DNA of 64,000 bases. It comes from CBDBGD01 sp965205235. Lineage in GTDB: Bacteria; Chloroflexota; Dehalococcoidia; Lucifugimonadales; UBA1127. The stretch covers positions 124,001 to 188,000 of the forward strand of contig CBDBGD010000007.1 in NCBI GenBank assembly GCA_965205235.1. Reading direction: 5' to 3'. Positions within the stretch are counted from its first letter, which is position 1. Each line of letters begins with the position of its first letter. Position numbers and translations under genes: made by a program. Shown here piece by piece: positions 34,048 through 53,136 of this stretch. The notes under the pieces are model-generated. The model was not told the DNA's origin and did not search any database. It saw only the letters and a program-made list of their open reading frames with translations.

Positions 34048-34932
34048 TCAGCCGAGGGCGGCGACCATCTCCTTGGCCACGGCGCCGATGTCGGCGGGGC
34101 TGGGGATGATCTCGGCGCCGGCGCTGCGGAGCGCGGCGACCTTCTCCTCGGCGCGGGCGGCGGTGCCGGTGATGATGGCGCCGGCGTGGCCCATGCGCTT
34201 GCCCGGCGGGGCCGTGCCGCCGACGATGAGCGCGGCGACGGGCTTGCGCATCTCCGCCTTGATGTACTCGGCGGCCTCCTGCTCCTTGGTGCCGCCGATC
34301 TCGCCGATGAGGACGACGGCGTCGGTCTCCGGGTCGTCGTTGAAGAGCCGCAGGACGTCGACAAAGTCGGTGCCGCTGACGGGGTCGCCGCCGATGCCGA
34401 CGCAGGTGGACTGGCCGATGCCCTCGGCGGTGAGCTGGCCGACGCTCTCGTAGGTCAGTGTGCCGCTGCGGGAGACGACGCCGACGCGGCCGGGCATGTG
34501 GATGGCGCCGGGCATGATGCCGGCCTTGCAGTGCTCGCCGGGGGAGATGGCGCCGGGGCAGTTGGCGCCGAGGAGGCGCAGGGGAGCGCCCTGCAGCGAG
34601 CGGACCACCTTCACCATGTCCTGGGCAGGGATGCCCTCGGTGATGCAGATGACGAGGGCGATGCCGGAGTCGGCGGCCTCGAGGATGGCGTCGGCGGCGA
34701 AGGGCGCGGGGACGAAGATGAGGGACGTGTTGGCGTTGGTGCGCCGGACGGCTTCGTCGACCGTGTTGAACACGGGGACGGAGTCCTCCCACTGCATGCC
34801 GCCGCGGCCCGGGGTGACGCCCGCCACGACCTGCGTGCCGTACTCGACGCAGCGGCGGGTGTGCAGGGAGCCCTCTCGCCCGGTGATGCCCTGGACCAGA
34901 AGGCGGGTGTCTCGATTGAGGAGGATGCTCAC
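34048..34932 (-). CDS. sucD: Succinyl-CoA ligase, alpha subunit
   Basis: 294 residues. N-terminal CoA-binding Rossmann domain (LLVQGITGREGSLHTRRCVE, VAGVTPGRGG), then the ligase domain with the phospho-His in GHAGAIITG and GIGGDPVSGTDFVDVL. With SucC it interconverts succinyl-CoA and succinate with NTP formation in the TCA cycle. GTG 34932 overlaps the sucC stop (GTGA), so the two are coupled. Confidence 0.97.
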   Translation of the reverse strand: MSILLNRDTRLLVQGITGREGSLHTRRCVEYGTQVVAGVTPGRGGMQWEDSVPVFNTVDEAVRRTNANTSLIFVPAPFAADAILEAADSGIALVICITEGIPAQDMVKVVRSLQGAPLRLLGANCPGAISPGEHCKAGIMPGAIHMPGRVGVVSRSGTLTYESVGQLTAEGIGQSTCVGIGGDPVSGTDFVDVLRLFNDDPETDAVVLIGEIGGTKEQEAAEYIKAEMRKPVAALIVGGTAPPGKRMGHAGAIITGTAARAEEKVAALRSAGAEIIPSPADIGAVAKEMVAALG

Positions 34933-36089
34933 GGTGCTACCACCTCCTGGAGTTTCTCCGCGGCCTCGCGCAGGGTGCCGGCAAGCTGGACGGGGAGGCC
35001 GGAGTCTCGGAAGACCTGGCGGCCCTCCTCGGCGTTGGTGCCCTGCAGGCGTGCGACGATGAGCGGGCGGCCGGCCGCCTCGCGGCAGGCAGCGACGACG
35101 CCCTGGGCGACCATGTCGCAGCGGAGGATGCCGCCGAAGACGTTGACCAGCACGCGCTTCACCCGCGGGTCGGCGAGGATGATGCCAAAGCCGAGCTTGA
35201 CCTGCTCCTCGTTGGCGCCGCCGCCGACGTCGAGGAAGTTGGCCGGGTCGGCGCCGACGGCCTTCACGATGTCCATGGTCGCCATGGCGAGGCCGGCGCC
35301 GTTCACCAGGCAGCCCACGTCACCGTCGAGGCGGACGTAGGAGACGCCCACCTCCCTGGCTCGAGCCTCGAGCGCGTCCTCCTGGCCGACGTCCCGCAGG
35401 CCCTGGAGGTCGCGGTGTCGGAAGGCCGCGTCGTCGTCGAGGTCGACCTTGGCGTCGAGGGCGACGACTCTGCCGTCGGCGGTCACGGCGAGGGGGTTGA
35501 TCTCGGCCAGGGTGCAGTCCTTCTCGACGAAGAGGCGGTAGAGGCGCGTGGCGAGGTCGGCGGTCGGCCGGACGAGCTCCGGCGCCAGCTCCATGCCATA
35601 GGCGAGCCTGCGGCCCTGGAAGGGCTGCAGACCGAGCACGGGGTCCACCTCGGCGCGCAGGACCTTCTCCGGCGTGGCCGCTGCCACCTCTTCGATCTCC
35701 ATGCCACCGGCGGCGCTGGCGATGGCCACGGGCCTGCGAGTCCCGCCGTCGACGAGCATGGCAAGGTAGAGCTCCTGGGCGACCTCCGCCGCCTCCTCGA
35801 CCAGGACGCTGGTGACGGGCACACCCTCGGGGCCCGTCTGCTTGGTGACCAGGTTGCTGCCAAGGAGGGAGGCCGCGTACTCTTCCGCCTCGGCCGCGCC
35901 GGCGACGACCCTGACTCCGCCCGCGGCGCCGCGGCCCCCGGCGTGCACCTGGGACTTGACCACGACCCGTCCGCCCAGCTTTTCAGCCTGTTGCCGGGCC
36001 TCAGCGGCGGTGTGCGCAACGCCTCCGCGAGGGAGGGGGATGCCGTACTGTGCCATGAGCGCCTTGGCCTGATACTCGTGGAGCTTCAT
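34929..36089 (-). CDS. sucC: Succinyl-CoA ligase, beta subunit
   Basis: 386 residues from ATG 36089 (MKLHEYQAKALMAQYG, the family's standard start; the frame stays open to 36107). ATP-grasp domain with KSQVHAGGRGAAGGV, then the CoA-ligase domain with LVNGAGLAMATMDIVKAVGA and FLDVGGGANEEQVKLGF. First gene of the sucCD operon. It diverges from the ANT/Nudix fusion gene across a 144-base promoter region. Confidence 0.97.
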   Translation of the reverse strand: MKLHEYQAKALMAQYGIPLPRGGVAHTAAEARQQAEKLGGRVVVKSQVHAGGRGAAGGVRVVAGAAEAEEYAASLLGSNLVTKQTGPEGVPVTSVLVEEAAEVAQELYLAMLVDGGTRRPVAIASAAGGMEIEEVAAATPEKVLRAEVDPVLGLQPFQGRRLAYGMELAPELVRPTADLATRLYRLFVEKDCTLAEINPLAVTADGRVVALDAKVDLDDDAAFRHRDLQGLRDVGQEDALEARAREVGVSYVRLDGDVGCLVNGAGLAMATMDIVKAVGADPANFLDVGGGANEEQVKLGFGIILADPRVKRVLVNVFGGILRCDMVAQGVVAACREAAGRPLIVARLQGTNAEEGRQVFRDSGLPVQLAGTLREAAEKLQEVVAP

Positions 36090-36233
36090 AGGGATCCATG
36101 CCTCCATGGGGGTAAAGCGCGGACTATTCTACCAGCCAGCAACGCTGACTGCGAGAGCCGCGGGGCGGTGGAGCCTCGATTGCAGGGGGCGAGTGGGAGT
36201 AGACTAGCTGGTAGCCTGGTAAGGGAGACCGCG

Positions 36234-37514
36234 GTGGAACGAGATGTCCGGGAGCATATCGAGGCCGCTGTGCGCGGTTTCCGGGAGATCCTGGGGCCGA
36301 AGCTGACGGGCGTGTACCTGCACGGCTCCCTGGCCGCCGGGGTCTTCGACCGGGCACGGAGCGACATTGATCTGCTGGTCGTCGTGGAGCGCCGCCTCGG
36401 GGACGGCGAGCGCCGCGGGCTCGCCCAGCTCCTGACCTCGCTCTCGGAGGGGCGTCCGATACCCGAGGACATCGAGATGTCCATCGTTCTGGAGGACGAG
36501 GTCCGGCACTTCCGGCACCCACTCCCCTTCGAGCTTCACAACAGCGCGTCCGAGTTGGCGGCCATTCTCAGCGGCAGACAGGCCTCTTGGGGCGCGAGGA
36601 CGGACAGGGACCTGGCCGCGCACTGCACCGTCACCAGGGCGAAGGGGGTGGCACTGGCGGGGAAGCCCGTCGGGGAGGTGTTCGGGCCGGTGCCCCACGA
36701 GGACTATGTCGATGCGATCCTCCAGGACCTTGACGGGATACTGGACGGCGGGGACATCCTGGAGCACCCGTACTACAGCGTCCTGAACGTCTGCCGCGTC
36801 TTCCAGGTGCTCGAAGAGGGGGAGGGCAGCGTGCCGACGAAGCTGGAGGGCGGCGCGTGGGCGCTTGCCCATCTCCCTGCGGAGCATGCGCCAGCAATAC
36901 GCCTGGCTCTGGCGTGGCGCCCGTGGCAGGCGCATGCCAACTGGGGAGAGTCGGCGGAGGCTACGGCCGGGGACCGCGACCAGCTGCTGGCCTTTCGGGA
37001 CTATGCCCTGGAACGCCGGCGTGCGGGGAGCTTCGCTGCAGGGCCGAAGCCCAGGCCCTCCGCTCGCATCCTGCTGGTCAACGAGTCGGACGAGGTGCTG
37101 CTCCAGCGGGTGTTCGATCCGTACGATTCGCTTGAGCTGTGGATCACGCCCGGAGGAGCGGTGGAGGCGGGCGAGAGCTTCGAAGACGCTGCAATCCGAG
37201 AGCTGTGGGAGGAGACGGGACTCGTTCGGCAATCGCTCGGGCCGTGGGTCTGGAAACGCCGCCACGTATGGCGCAGCGACACCGGGATGTACGAGTCGTT
37301 CGAGCGGTACTACCTGGTCCGCACGCCACGGTTCCACGCCGAGCCCCAGCTGCTGGGCCGTAACGAGGCCGGATGGCTGAAGGAGCATCAATGGTGGAGC
37401 GTTTCCGATATTTGTCGGTCTGCCGAGGTCTTCGTCCCCCGGAGACTCGGTGAGTTTCTCCCACCGCTACTTCGAGGAGAGATACCGCGCCGGCCGACTG
37501 ACACGGGGATTTAG
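36234..37514 (+). CDS. Aminoglycoside nucleotidyltransferase-like / Nudix hydrolase fusion
   Basis: 426 residues from GTG 36234 (AAGGGAGACC just before); the frame is open far upstream but only opposite sucC. The N-terminal half is an AadA-like nucleotidyltransferase: GSLAAGVFDRARSDIDLLVV near 30-48 with the catalytic GS...DxD, then a DUF4111-like helical domain (AHCTVTRAKGVALAGKPVGE, KLEGGAWALAHL). Residues ~280-426 are a Nudix domain with a complete Nudix box near 306-328 (GGAVEAGESFEDAAIRELWE, then ETG). ANT enzymes adenylylate aminoglycosides; Nudix enzymes hydrolyse nucleoside diphosphate compounds. Substrates here are unknown. Confidence 0.9.
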   Translation: MERDVREHIEAAVRGFREILGPKLTGVYLHGSLAAGVFDRARSDIDLLVVVERRLGDGERRGLAQLLTSLSEGRPIPEDIEMSIVLEDEVRHFRHPLPFELHNSASELAAILSGRQASWGARTDRDLAAHCTVTRAKGVALAGKPVGEVFGPVPHEDYVDAILQDLDGILDGGDILEHPYYSVLNVCRVFQVLEEGEGSVPTKLEGGAWALAHLPAEHAPAIRLALAWRPWQAHANWGESAEATAGDRDQLLAFRDYALERRRAGSFAAGPKPRPSARILLVNESDEVLLQRVFDPYDSLELWITPGGAVEAGESFEDAAIRELWEETGLVRQSLGPWVWKRRHVWRSDTGMYESFERYYLVRTPRFHAEPQLLGRNEAGWLKEHQWWSVSDICRSAEVFVPRRLGEFLPPLLRGEIPRRPTDTGI

Positions 37515-37569
37515 CAGCGTACCACCAGTTGCGTTCAACCGGCGGCTGCGCACCGCCCGAGGGTGAGGG

Positions 37570-38088
37570 TCACCGTCTGAGCTGCGCCTCAAGGGCAGCG
37601 ATCCGCTTTTGCAGATCGGGGAGTCTCTCCCGCAGCCTCTCAAGGTCCGCGAACCGTTCGACGAGGTCCTCATGCTGGTCGGCCAAGTCACCGTAGTCGG
37701 ACACCAGCGCTTCGTGGCGGTCGGTCAGCGCGTCGTGGGCGGAGGCGAGCTCGTCGTATTGGAGCATCAGCCTACCGAGCTCTGTATCGAGGTTGGCGTA
37801 CTGGTCCTTCTCCGCCACGAGGTCGGACTGGAGGTTGACATTCTCAGAGGTGACCTCACCATACCGGTCAGTCGCTGCTTCCAGGTAGACCTCCAGCCTT
37901 GCGCGGTCAGTCAGGAGGACCCTGTTCGTCTGCTCGAGTATAGAGTTGCTCGACTCTTGCTCGGCCAGTGCCACGGTACTCGTGTCCAGGTCGGTCGAGG
38001 TCTGTACAAGCAGCATGGCGAGGTATGCGACCGCGGCGCCAAGGGCCAGCATCACAACCACCAGAGCGCCGAGGCCATAGTATTGCAT
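37570..38088 (-). CDS. Membrane-anchored coiled-coil protein
   Basis: 172 residues from ATG 38088. One N-terminal membrane helix (GALVVVMLALGAAVAYLAML), then ~140 residues of continuous coiled coil with repeating heptads (ALTDRHEALVSDYGDLADQH, EDLVERFADLERLRERLPDL). Predicted to be anchored in the membrane with the rod outside or inside the cell. Function unknown; it converges on the ANT/Nudix gene and precedes nothing co-directional until the ACP at 38239. Confidence 0.75.
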   Translation of the reverse strand: MQYYGLGALVVVMLALGAAVAYLAMLLVQTSTDLDTSTVALAEQESSNSILEQTNRVLLTDRARLEVYLEAATDRYGEVTSENVNLQSDLVAEKDQYANLDTELGRLMLQYDELASAHDALTDRHEALVSDYGDLADQHEDLVERFADLERLRERLPDLQKRIAALEAQLRR

Positions 38089-38238
38089 GCGCAGTCCTCA
38101 GCTGATTGATGGCTGATAGTATAGCCGCGCTCAGGAAACCCTGCCGCCTTGGGGAGGGGCGCCAAGTCCACAGAAGAACCCTCGCGCCCCTCGGCTGGCC
38201 GCGGTCTCCGGAAAGACCGCCTCGTCTCCGACGGTTGG

Positions 38239-38484
38239 CTACGCGGACGCCTTGTCCAGGAAGCCAATCAGCTCTTCGAGGTTCTGGAGGTTCTCACAGT
38301 CGCCGACTGACATGTCGATACCGAACTCGTTGACAACCACCTTTATGAAGGCAACGAAATCAACAGAACTCACGCCAGCGTCCCTCAGGTTCTTGCTCAG
38401 GTCCAACTCCCGGCCGATCGTCCGCCCGTCCACCTCAAGGTTCTCGTCGACAAGCTTGCGCAGGCGCTCCTCAGTCGTAGCCAT
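38239..38484 (-). CDS. Stand-alone acyl carrier protein
   Basis: 81 residues from ATG 38484 (AGGGGGT seven bases upstream). A four-helix ACP with the phosphopantetheine Ser in DAGVSSVDFVAFIKVV (about residue 40), where the usual DSL reads SSV. It lies 155 bases downstream of the large PKS on the same strand. The PKS ends without an ACP in its last module, so this protein is the natural acceptor for that module. Confidence 0.9.
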   Translation of the reverse strand: MATTEERLRKLVDENLEVDGRTIGRELDLSKNLRDAGVSSVDFVAFIKVVVNEFGIDMSVGDCENLQNLEELIGFLDKASA

Positions 38485-38638
38485 GAGAGTACCCCCTAAA
38501 ATGTACAGTCTGCTGCATCGGAACGGTACAAGAATGCCGGTGGCGCGTCAATGCCGTGCACAGAATGCCGCCCAAGACGCTGATTCACAAATGCTACTCC
38601 GCTTTGTCCGTGGATTCTTGCGCTGTGCTCCGCGTCCG

Positions 38639-48907
<10,269 letters not shown>

Positions 48908-48998
48908 GTTGCCCTACCCATCCCTCCAAATGCTCGCGACACAGTATAGTCTCACGGTGGGCCGGATACGAGCACTGTCGACGGCCAAGCCCAGCGGA

Positions 48999-49524
48999 CT
49001 AGAGCCAACCCACCAGAGACAGCACTTCCCGTGCCACTCCGGTAACCGACCGACCGGAACCGTTGTCGACGACGAAGTCCTCAACACTCAAACTATCCAG
49101 AATGTCATCCAGCTCAGCCGCACGCTCGAGCGCTCGATCCAGGAACATGCCCGACTCACGAACGCGCAGACGCTCGTGCATCAGTGAGAGAGGAGCGGTC
49201 AGGCGACATACGATGGGTTGGGCGCCCGGTACGGCTGCCCGATATTCGTCGAGCTCGGCGCGATGTTCGACCACCCTGGCGACGATCAGGCGCTCGACGC
49301 CGGCAGCGGCATAGTTCGGCCACACGGCGGCGAGGTTGGCGAAGGCCAGGAGGCGGCCGTGTGGGCTTTCCTGGGGGTGCATGACGGCCAGACCGTCGAG
49401 ATTCGATAGCCGCGTGCGCAATGCCTGCCTCCGCCAGCAGGTCAGAGGCCTCATACAGCACCGTGGTCTTGCCTGTTCCCATAGACCCGGAGATGATGAG
49501 CAGTTGCACCGGCGCGGCCACCAT
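48999..49524 (-). pseudogene. P-loop kinase-like gene with a single-base frameshift
   Basis: ATG 49524 starts MVAAPVQLLIISGSMGTGKT, a clean Walker A, and continues to GIAHAAIE. The reading then moves to the next frame (LDGLAVMHPQESPHGRLLAF, RLIVARVVEHRAELDEYRAA, ERLRVRESGMFLDRALERA) to a stop at 48999. Removing one base at about 49405-49408 restores AAIDLDGLAV, as expected in AAA_33/gluconate-kinase-like proteins. It is either a genuine recent pseudogene or a sequencing error. It would be the gene upstream of the PKS, 92 bases away. Confidence 0.8.
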
Positions 49525-50169
49525 TGCGTACGCACTCCTCCAAGGACGGGGCTGGCGGAGGGGGTGGGATTCTAATTTAGCTATGATTTGGTAGTATTCC
49601 GCGAGGAATTCCCACTCTTGTTACCACAGTTTTCGCCCGCTAGCACTCCATGGGTCGACAATGGGTCAGAGTTCGTATGGAAGCGTTGATTCACGGGTTA
49701 CCTGCACCTTGTCGCATTGTGGAGACGTAAGGGGACATTACAATGCCGACCCTCCCAACGCATCTTGTCTCGAACGTCCGTCCCCCATGCGCCGCTCGTG
49801 CGATGGGCGTGCCTGTGAAGCTGATGGTGGTCGAGTTGGGCGGCGCGGCCATGAGGTACGTGCCAGGCTCCCTGGCCACGGACCGGTGGTCCTCGTCGAT
49901 GAACACCCAAGTGTTGTCGCAGGCGTTAGCGTCCTCCCTGAGCTCTCGAACTCGTGGATCGCCGAGAGGACCAGCCCTCTCCTATTGGCTGCGAGCAGCG
50001 GGCTGGACCGTCGGGAACTGCTCGGCGTCTACCTCGCTTGTGCCAAGGTCAACCATCGTCCGATCGGAACAGGCCCCCATGTAAGGCCCCTGTGGCGACT
50101 CCAGCGCTTCAGCAGCCAGCGTTTGGTAGCGAGCAGGGGCCGCGGGGCGACCTCTCTCACAACCCCACC
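49525..50169. other. Gene-free region holding an HsdR relic
   Basis: The first ~165 bases show no coding sign; an A/T-richer patch (49570-49600) could be a promoter. The rest contains the decayed HsdR fragment listed separately. Confidence 0.55.
49691..50010 (-). pseudogene. Relic of a type I restriction HsdR motor subunit
   Basis: The minus-strand frame reads NTWVFIDEDHRSVAREPGTY and then PPNSTTISFTGTPIARAAHG, matching the HsdR helicase stretch DEAHR...FIGFTGTP (motifs II and III). Just upstream in another frame is GLVLSAIHEFESS, matching the preceding HsdR strand and helix, so at least one frameshift separates them. The rest of HsdR, HsdM and HsdS are absent. Confidence 0.65.
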
Positions 50170-50370
50170 CTACCCAACGTGATCCGCAATCAGGGCCCTT
50201 ACGGCTGGTACGAGCTCCTTAGGCACTTCCATCACAGTCTGCGTGGAGTCCTCGAAGGCGGCCTCATCCTCGGCAACCGCTTCTTCCTCGGTCATCGAGT
50301 CGTAGTGCTGAAGCAAGCGCTGGACGCGCTCCTCGTCCCATCCCGGCGGAAAGTTGGTCGTGTTCTTCAT
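50170..50370 (-). CDS. Putative antitoxin
   Basis: 66 residues, acidic (EEEAVAEDEAAFEDS), starting MKNTTNFPPGWDEERVQRLL and ending KELVPAVRALIADHVG, a form common for small antitoxins paired with DUF4258-type toxins. ATG 50370 overlaps the toxin stop by four bases, and it is the last gene of a three-gene coupled operon. Confidence 0.7.
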   Translation of the reverse strand: MKNTTNFPPGWDEERVQRLLQHYDSMTEEEAVAEDEAAFEDSTQTVMEVPKELVPAVRALIADHVG

Positions 50371-50651
50371 CTCCCCCTCCTTCTCATGCGCCTTCGAAAG
50401 GCTGCGAGCGGATTTCCTCTCAACTCGTATGCGGTGATAACGAAGACCTGGCCAGGCTCCCGATCGGGCACGTAGATGATCCGGAGGTAGCGTCCCGCCG
50501 AGGTCCGTCCCAACGCGATGCGCGAACCCTCTCGACCAGGCCGGTCCTCACTGGGCGACTCCAGAACATCCTCAACTTCGCTCTCCTGAACCCCATGGGA
50601 GAGAATATGCGGCACTCCCGTTTCCAAGTCGATATAGAATCTAACGTTCAC
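50367..50651 (-). CDS. DUF4258-type putative toxin
   Basis: 94 residues: VRFYIDLETGVPHILSHGV, then EVEDVLESPSEDRPG, ALGRTSAGRYLRIIYVPD and VFVITAYELRGNPLAAFRRR. This RelE/BrnT-like beta-rich layout with a basic C-terminus is typical of DUF4258-type proteins, predicted RNases. It overlaps the SEC-C gene upstream and the antitoxin downstream by four bases each. Confidence 0.75.
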   Translation of the reverse strand: MNVRFYIDLETGVPHILSHGVQESEVEDVLESPSEDRPGREGSRIALGRTSAGRYLRIIYVPDREPGQVFVITAYELRGNPLAAFRRRMRRRGR

Positions 50652-51802
50652 GCGACTTGGCTGCGTAGAGTGGTTGTGCGAGATTGTATCGTCCAGTGGA
50701 CAGCCCTAATTCCGTCATCTATCAGGCAGTTGTCGGCTCTCGGATACTCGTTCTCACCCAAAGGGCCTACAATTTCTCTAAGTTGCCGTTCTTTCAATTG
50801 GACTTGCGTCTGCTTTTCGAGATTATCCCACCATGCGGGTGAGAAATAGGTATTCTCAAAGAACTCGAAAGTGAACCGAACGATGGCGTGAGGTAGGGCT
50901 GCATCCGGCAGCTCGTCGAGAGTCATCAGTACGCCCCTAGATTTCAAGTGATCCGCTGGCCAACTGAAGACAGCCGCTCCACCATCGTCGGTTGCAATTA
51001 GTGAAAAGGTCAGCCAATTGGCAGCGAGGTTCAGATATCCCAGCTGGTCGATTCGGTTGCCCCTGAAGTCGTGCGTGGCCTGGGCCGTACCACTGCACAT
51101 CACCTCTAGGCTACCATTGAACTTGACCATGTAGTAATCCAGTTCCGAGAAACACTTCTCAAACACCACACGCTCGTATCGACCCTTGAGAGAATTGACC
51201 TCCTCAATGGCCTTGCTCACTCCGGAGTTATGGATAGCTACGGCATTCTGCCACCGCCATTGAAAAGTCAACGGCATTCCTTTATCCCGTTCTCGCCGCA
51301 GTTCAGAACCAGCAAGATCACGCTCCTTCATGTACGTCTCGTAGCAAATGGCGCGATACCCTAGAAGTGCCATTTGCTCCGTCGTTCCATGAAACGGCTC
51401 TTTTTCGAGTGGGGCGAATAGATTGTTGTCGTGCCTCGCGCAAAATCCCGTAAAGGTTGAAGCCCTTCGGGTTCCTACCCTATTCGGGCCACTACTCGGT
51501 TCCCATCTGGAGTGGTCAAACGGCTTCCCATCTTTGAGGAGAGTGTAGACATGCCTATTGCGAGCGATTCTATTCAGGCCACCGTTCCTCCGGATTGTGT
51601 GGGCCTTGATGATCTTGCGACTACACGTAGAAGAACCGGCATCCGGATGAAGGCAATCTCCTTTCTCGTACAGACTATCGAAGCGTTCGCGCTCCTCCTG
51701 TCTCCCAAGTGGTCGTTGAGTCTCTCGGTTCAGGTGACAGCGTTTGTATTTCTTCCCAGAACCACACCAACACGGTTCGTTTCTTCCCAACTTGTCGTAC
51801 AT
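50648..51802 (-). CDS. SEC-C motif protein with a possible zinc-finger/nuclease-like region
   Basis: 384 residues. The N-terminus is a SecA-type zinc motif (NEPCWCGSGKKYKRCH). Then comes a Cys/His-rich region (CLHPDAGSSTCSRKIIKAHT, GLNRIARNRHVYTL, GFCARHDN) that looks metal-binding and may be HNH-like, followed by ~230 residues of unrecognised sequence. Proteins of this type occur in accessory regions. Function unknown. It is the first gene of the operon with the toxin/antitoxin-like pair. Confidence 0.75.
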   Translation of the reverse strand: MYDKLGRNEPCWCGSGKKYKRCHLNRETQRPLGRQEERERFDSLYEKGDCLHPDAGSSTCSRKIIKAHTIRRNGGLNRIARNRHVYTLLKDGKPFDHSRWEPSSGPNRVGTRRASTFTGFCARHDNNLFAPLEKEPFHGTTEQMALLGYRAICYETYMKERDLAGSELRRERDKGMPLTFQWRWQNAVAIHNSGVSKAIEEVNSLKGRYERVVFEKCFSELDYYMVKFNGSLEVMCSGTAQATHDFRGNRIDQLGYLNLAANWLTFSLIATDDGGAAVFSWPADHLKSRGVLMTLDELPDAALPHAIVRFTFEFFENTYFSPAWWDNLEKQTQVQLKERQLREIVGPLGENEYPRADNCLIDDGIRAVHWTIQSRTTTLRSQVA

Positions 51803-52725
51803 TCAGTTCTCTGACCATCATTGCGGGTTGGCATGGAGCGTCATCAAAGACCCAGCTCAATCCTCCCCACCCATATAGACCGACACCTGGACTAGGCCTC
51901 CCAATAGATGGACGAGGGAGAACCCCAGTTTATCATAGATACTTGGCTAGACTGGATACCGTCCAGTGAGGATGAGGTCTGCCCCATAACCCAGTTCCCG
52001 ACCATGGTCGTTTCCCCTCGATGCCCCACTCCCATCGCATGTGCGCCGGTGCCCTCCATCGAAGACTCAGAACTTAAGGACCCCTGCGACGGATGCACCG
52101 CTAGCGGCAGAACTTCTGATACTGCGGAGTCGACCACATGGCTGTGCTGGCGCTCACACCGTTCGGACTTTGGCCACCGCAACCGGTTTGGGTTATGTCG
52201 GCTTTGACGGTGTTGCCGTCGTTCTTCTCTTTGTTCTCCGCCATCTTGGAGGTCTTCACCAGGTAGGCCATCCACTTCACCAGAAGTTGACCCCCACAGT
52301 CCATCTAGAGGATAATCGCGGCGAAGAGGAAGCCCCGGCGGAAAGAGACGCTCCGAGGCAAGAGGCCCTCCGAAAAGGGGAACCCAAACATTCCCGTGGA
52401 TACCGGAGAGCACGTGGCTTGTGCCAGGGCCTCCTTCTTCAAATGACAGGTCTTGGAGGAGGCACACTAAGCAAAGTGTTCATGGTGTCGCGGGGGCGAT
52501 TGTGGTTGGCCTGGAAGCGATAGGGGATTGCGGGGAGGAGGCGGTAGGGATAGCTGCATAGTCCTGGGCGCTAGAACGACCTTGTTGCAGGCTGTTCGGC
52601 CCTAGCTGCGCCAAAGGAAAAGGAAGCTACTGGCGAAGACGCCATTCCGCAGGGGACTCCGTCTCCTGCCATTGCCCAGTCGACGTATAGATGGCGCGGA
52701 CGACCAGCAAAGGACAGAACGGCCC
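51803..52725. other. Long gene-free interval
   Basis: About 920 bases between divergent genes. Open frames exist on both strands, but their composition is not protein-like and none has a good ribosome site. Likely promoters at both edges; possibly decayed genes I cannot identify. Confidence 0.5.
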
Positions 52726-53136
52726 ATGAAGACCTACAACCTATTCATCAGCCACTCATGGAGGTACGGCGACGCCTACGAGCGACTCATCAACCTCCTG
52801 GATAAGCGTCCGTACTTCGCATTCCGAGACTATTCTGTCCCCAAGGACGATCCAGTCCACAATGCCAATTCAACGGCGGCGTTGCGGAAGGCCATACGAA
52901 ACCACATGATGCCATGCCATGTTGTCCTCATCATGGCCGGGGTCTACGCAACCTATAGCAAGTGGATCAACGAAGAGATTCATTTGGCGAAGGACGGATT
53001 TCAAAACCCAAAGCCAATCATTGCGATACGACCTTGGGGGAATGAGCACATTTCAACCGTTGTGCGAGAGGCCGCAGATAGAATCGCGGGGTGGAACACA
53101 GAGAGTATCGTGCGTGCTATTCGGGACCTTGGTTAA
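52726..53136 (+). CDS. TIR-like (MTH538/ThsB-type) protein
   Basis: 136 residues from ATG 52726. TYNLFISHSWRYGDAYERLI is the characteristic start of the MTH538 TIR-like family, with HVVLIMAGVYATYSKWINEE giving the later strand and catalytic-like Glu, then PIIAIRPWGNEH. Members include ThsB, which makes a NAD-derived signal in Thoeris. The stop overlaps the next start (TAATG), so it is coupled to a membrane protein rather than to ThsA. Confidence 0.88.
   Translation: MKTYNLFISHSWRYGDAYERLINLLDKRPYFAFRDYSVPKDDPVHNANSTAALRKAIRNHMMPCHVVLIMAGVYATYSKWINEEIHLAKDGFQNPKPIIAIRPWGNEHISTVVREAADRIAGWNTESIVRAIRDLG

Noticed and set aside
35415..36233. Upstream extension of the ANT/Nudix frame
   Set aside because: It lies opposite sucC; the GTG at 36234 has a good ribosome site and starts where the family domain starts.
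51892..52467. 191-residue minus-strand frame
   Set aside because: Low-complexity composition without family features or ribosome site.
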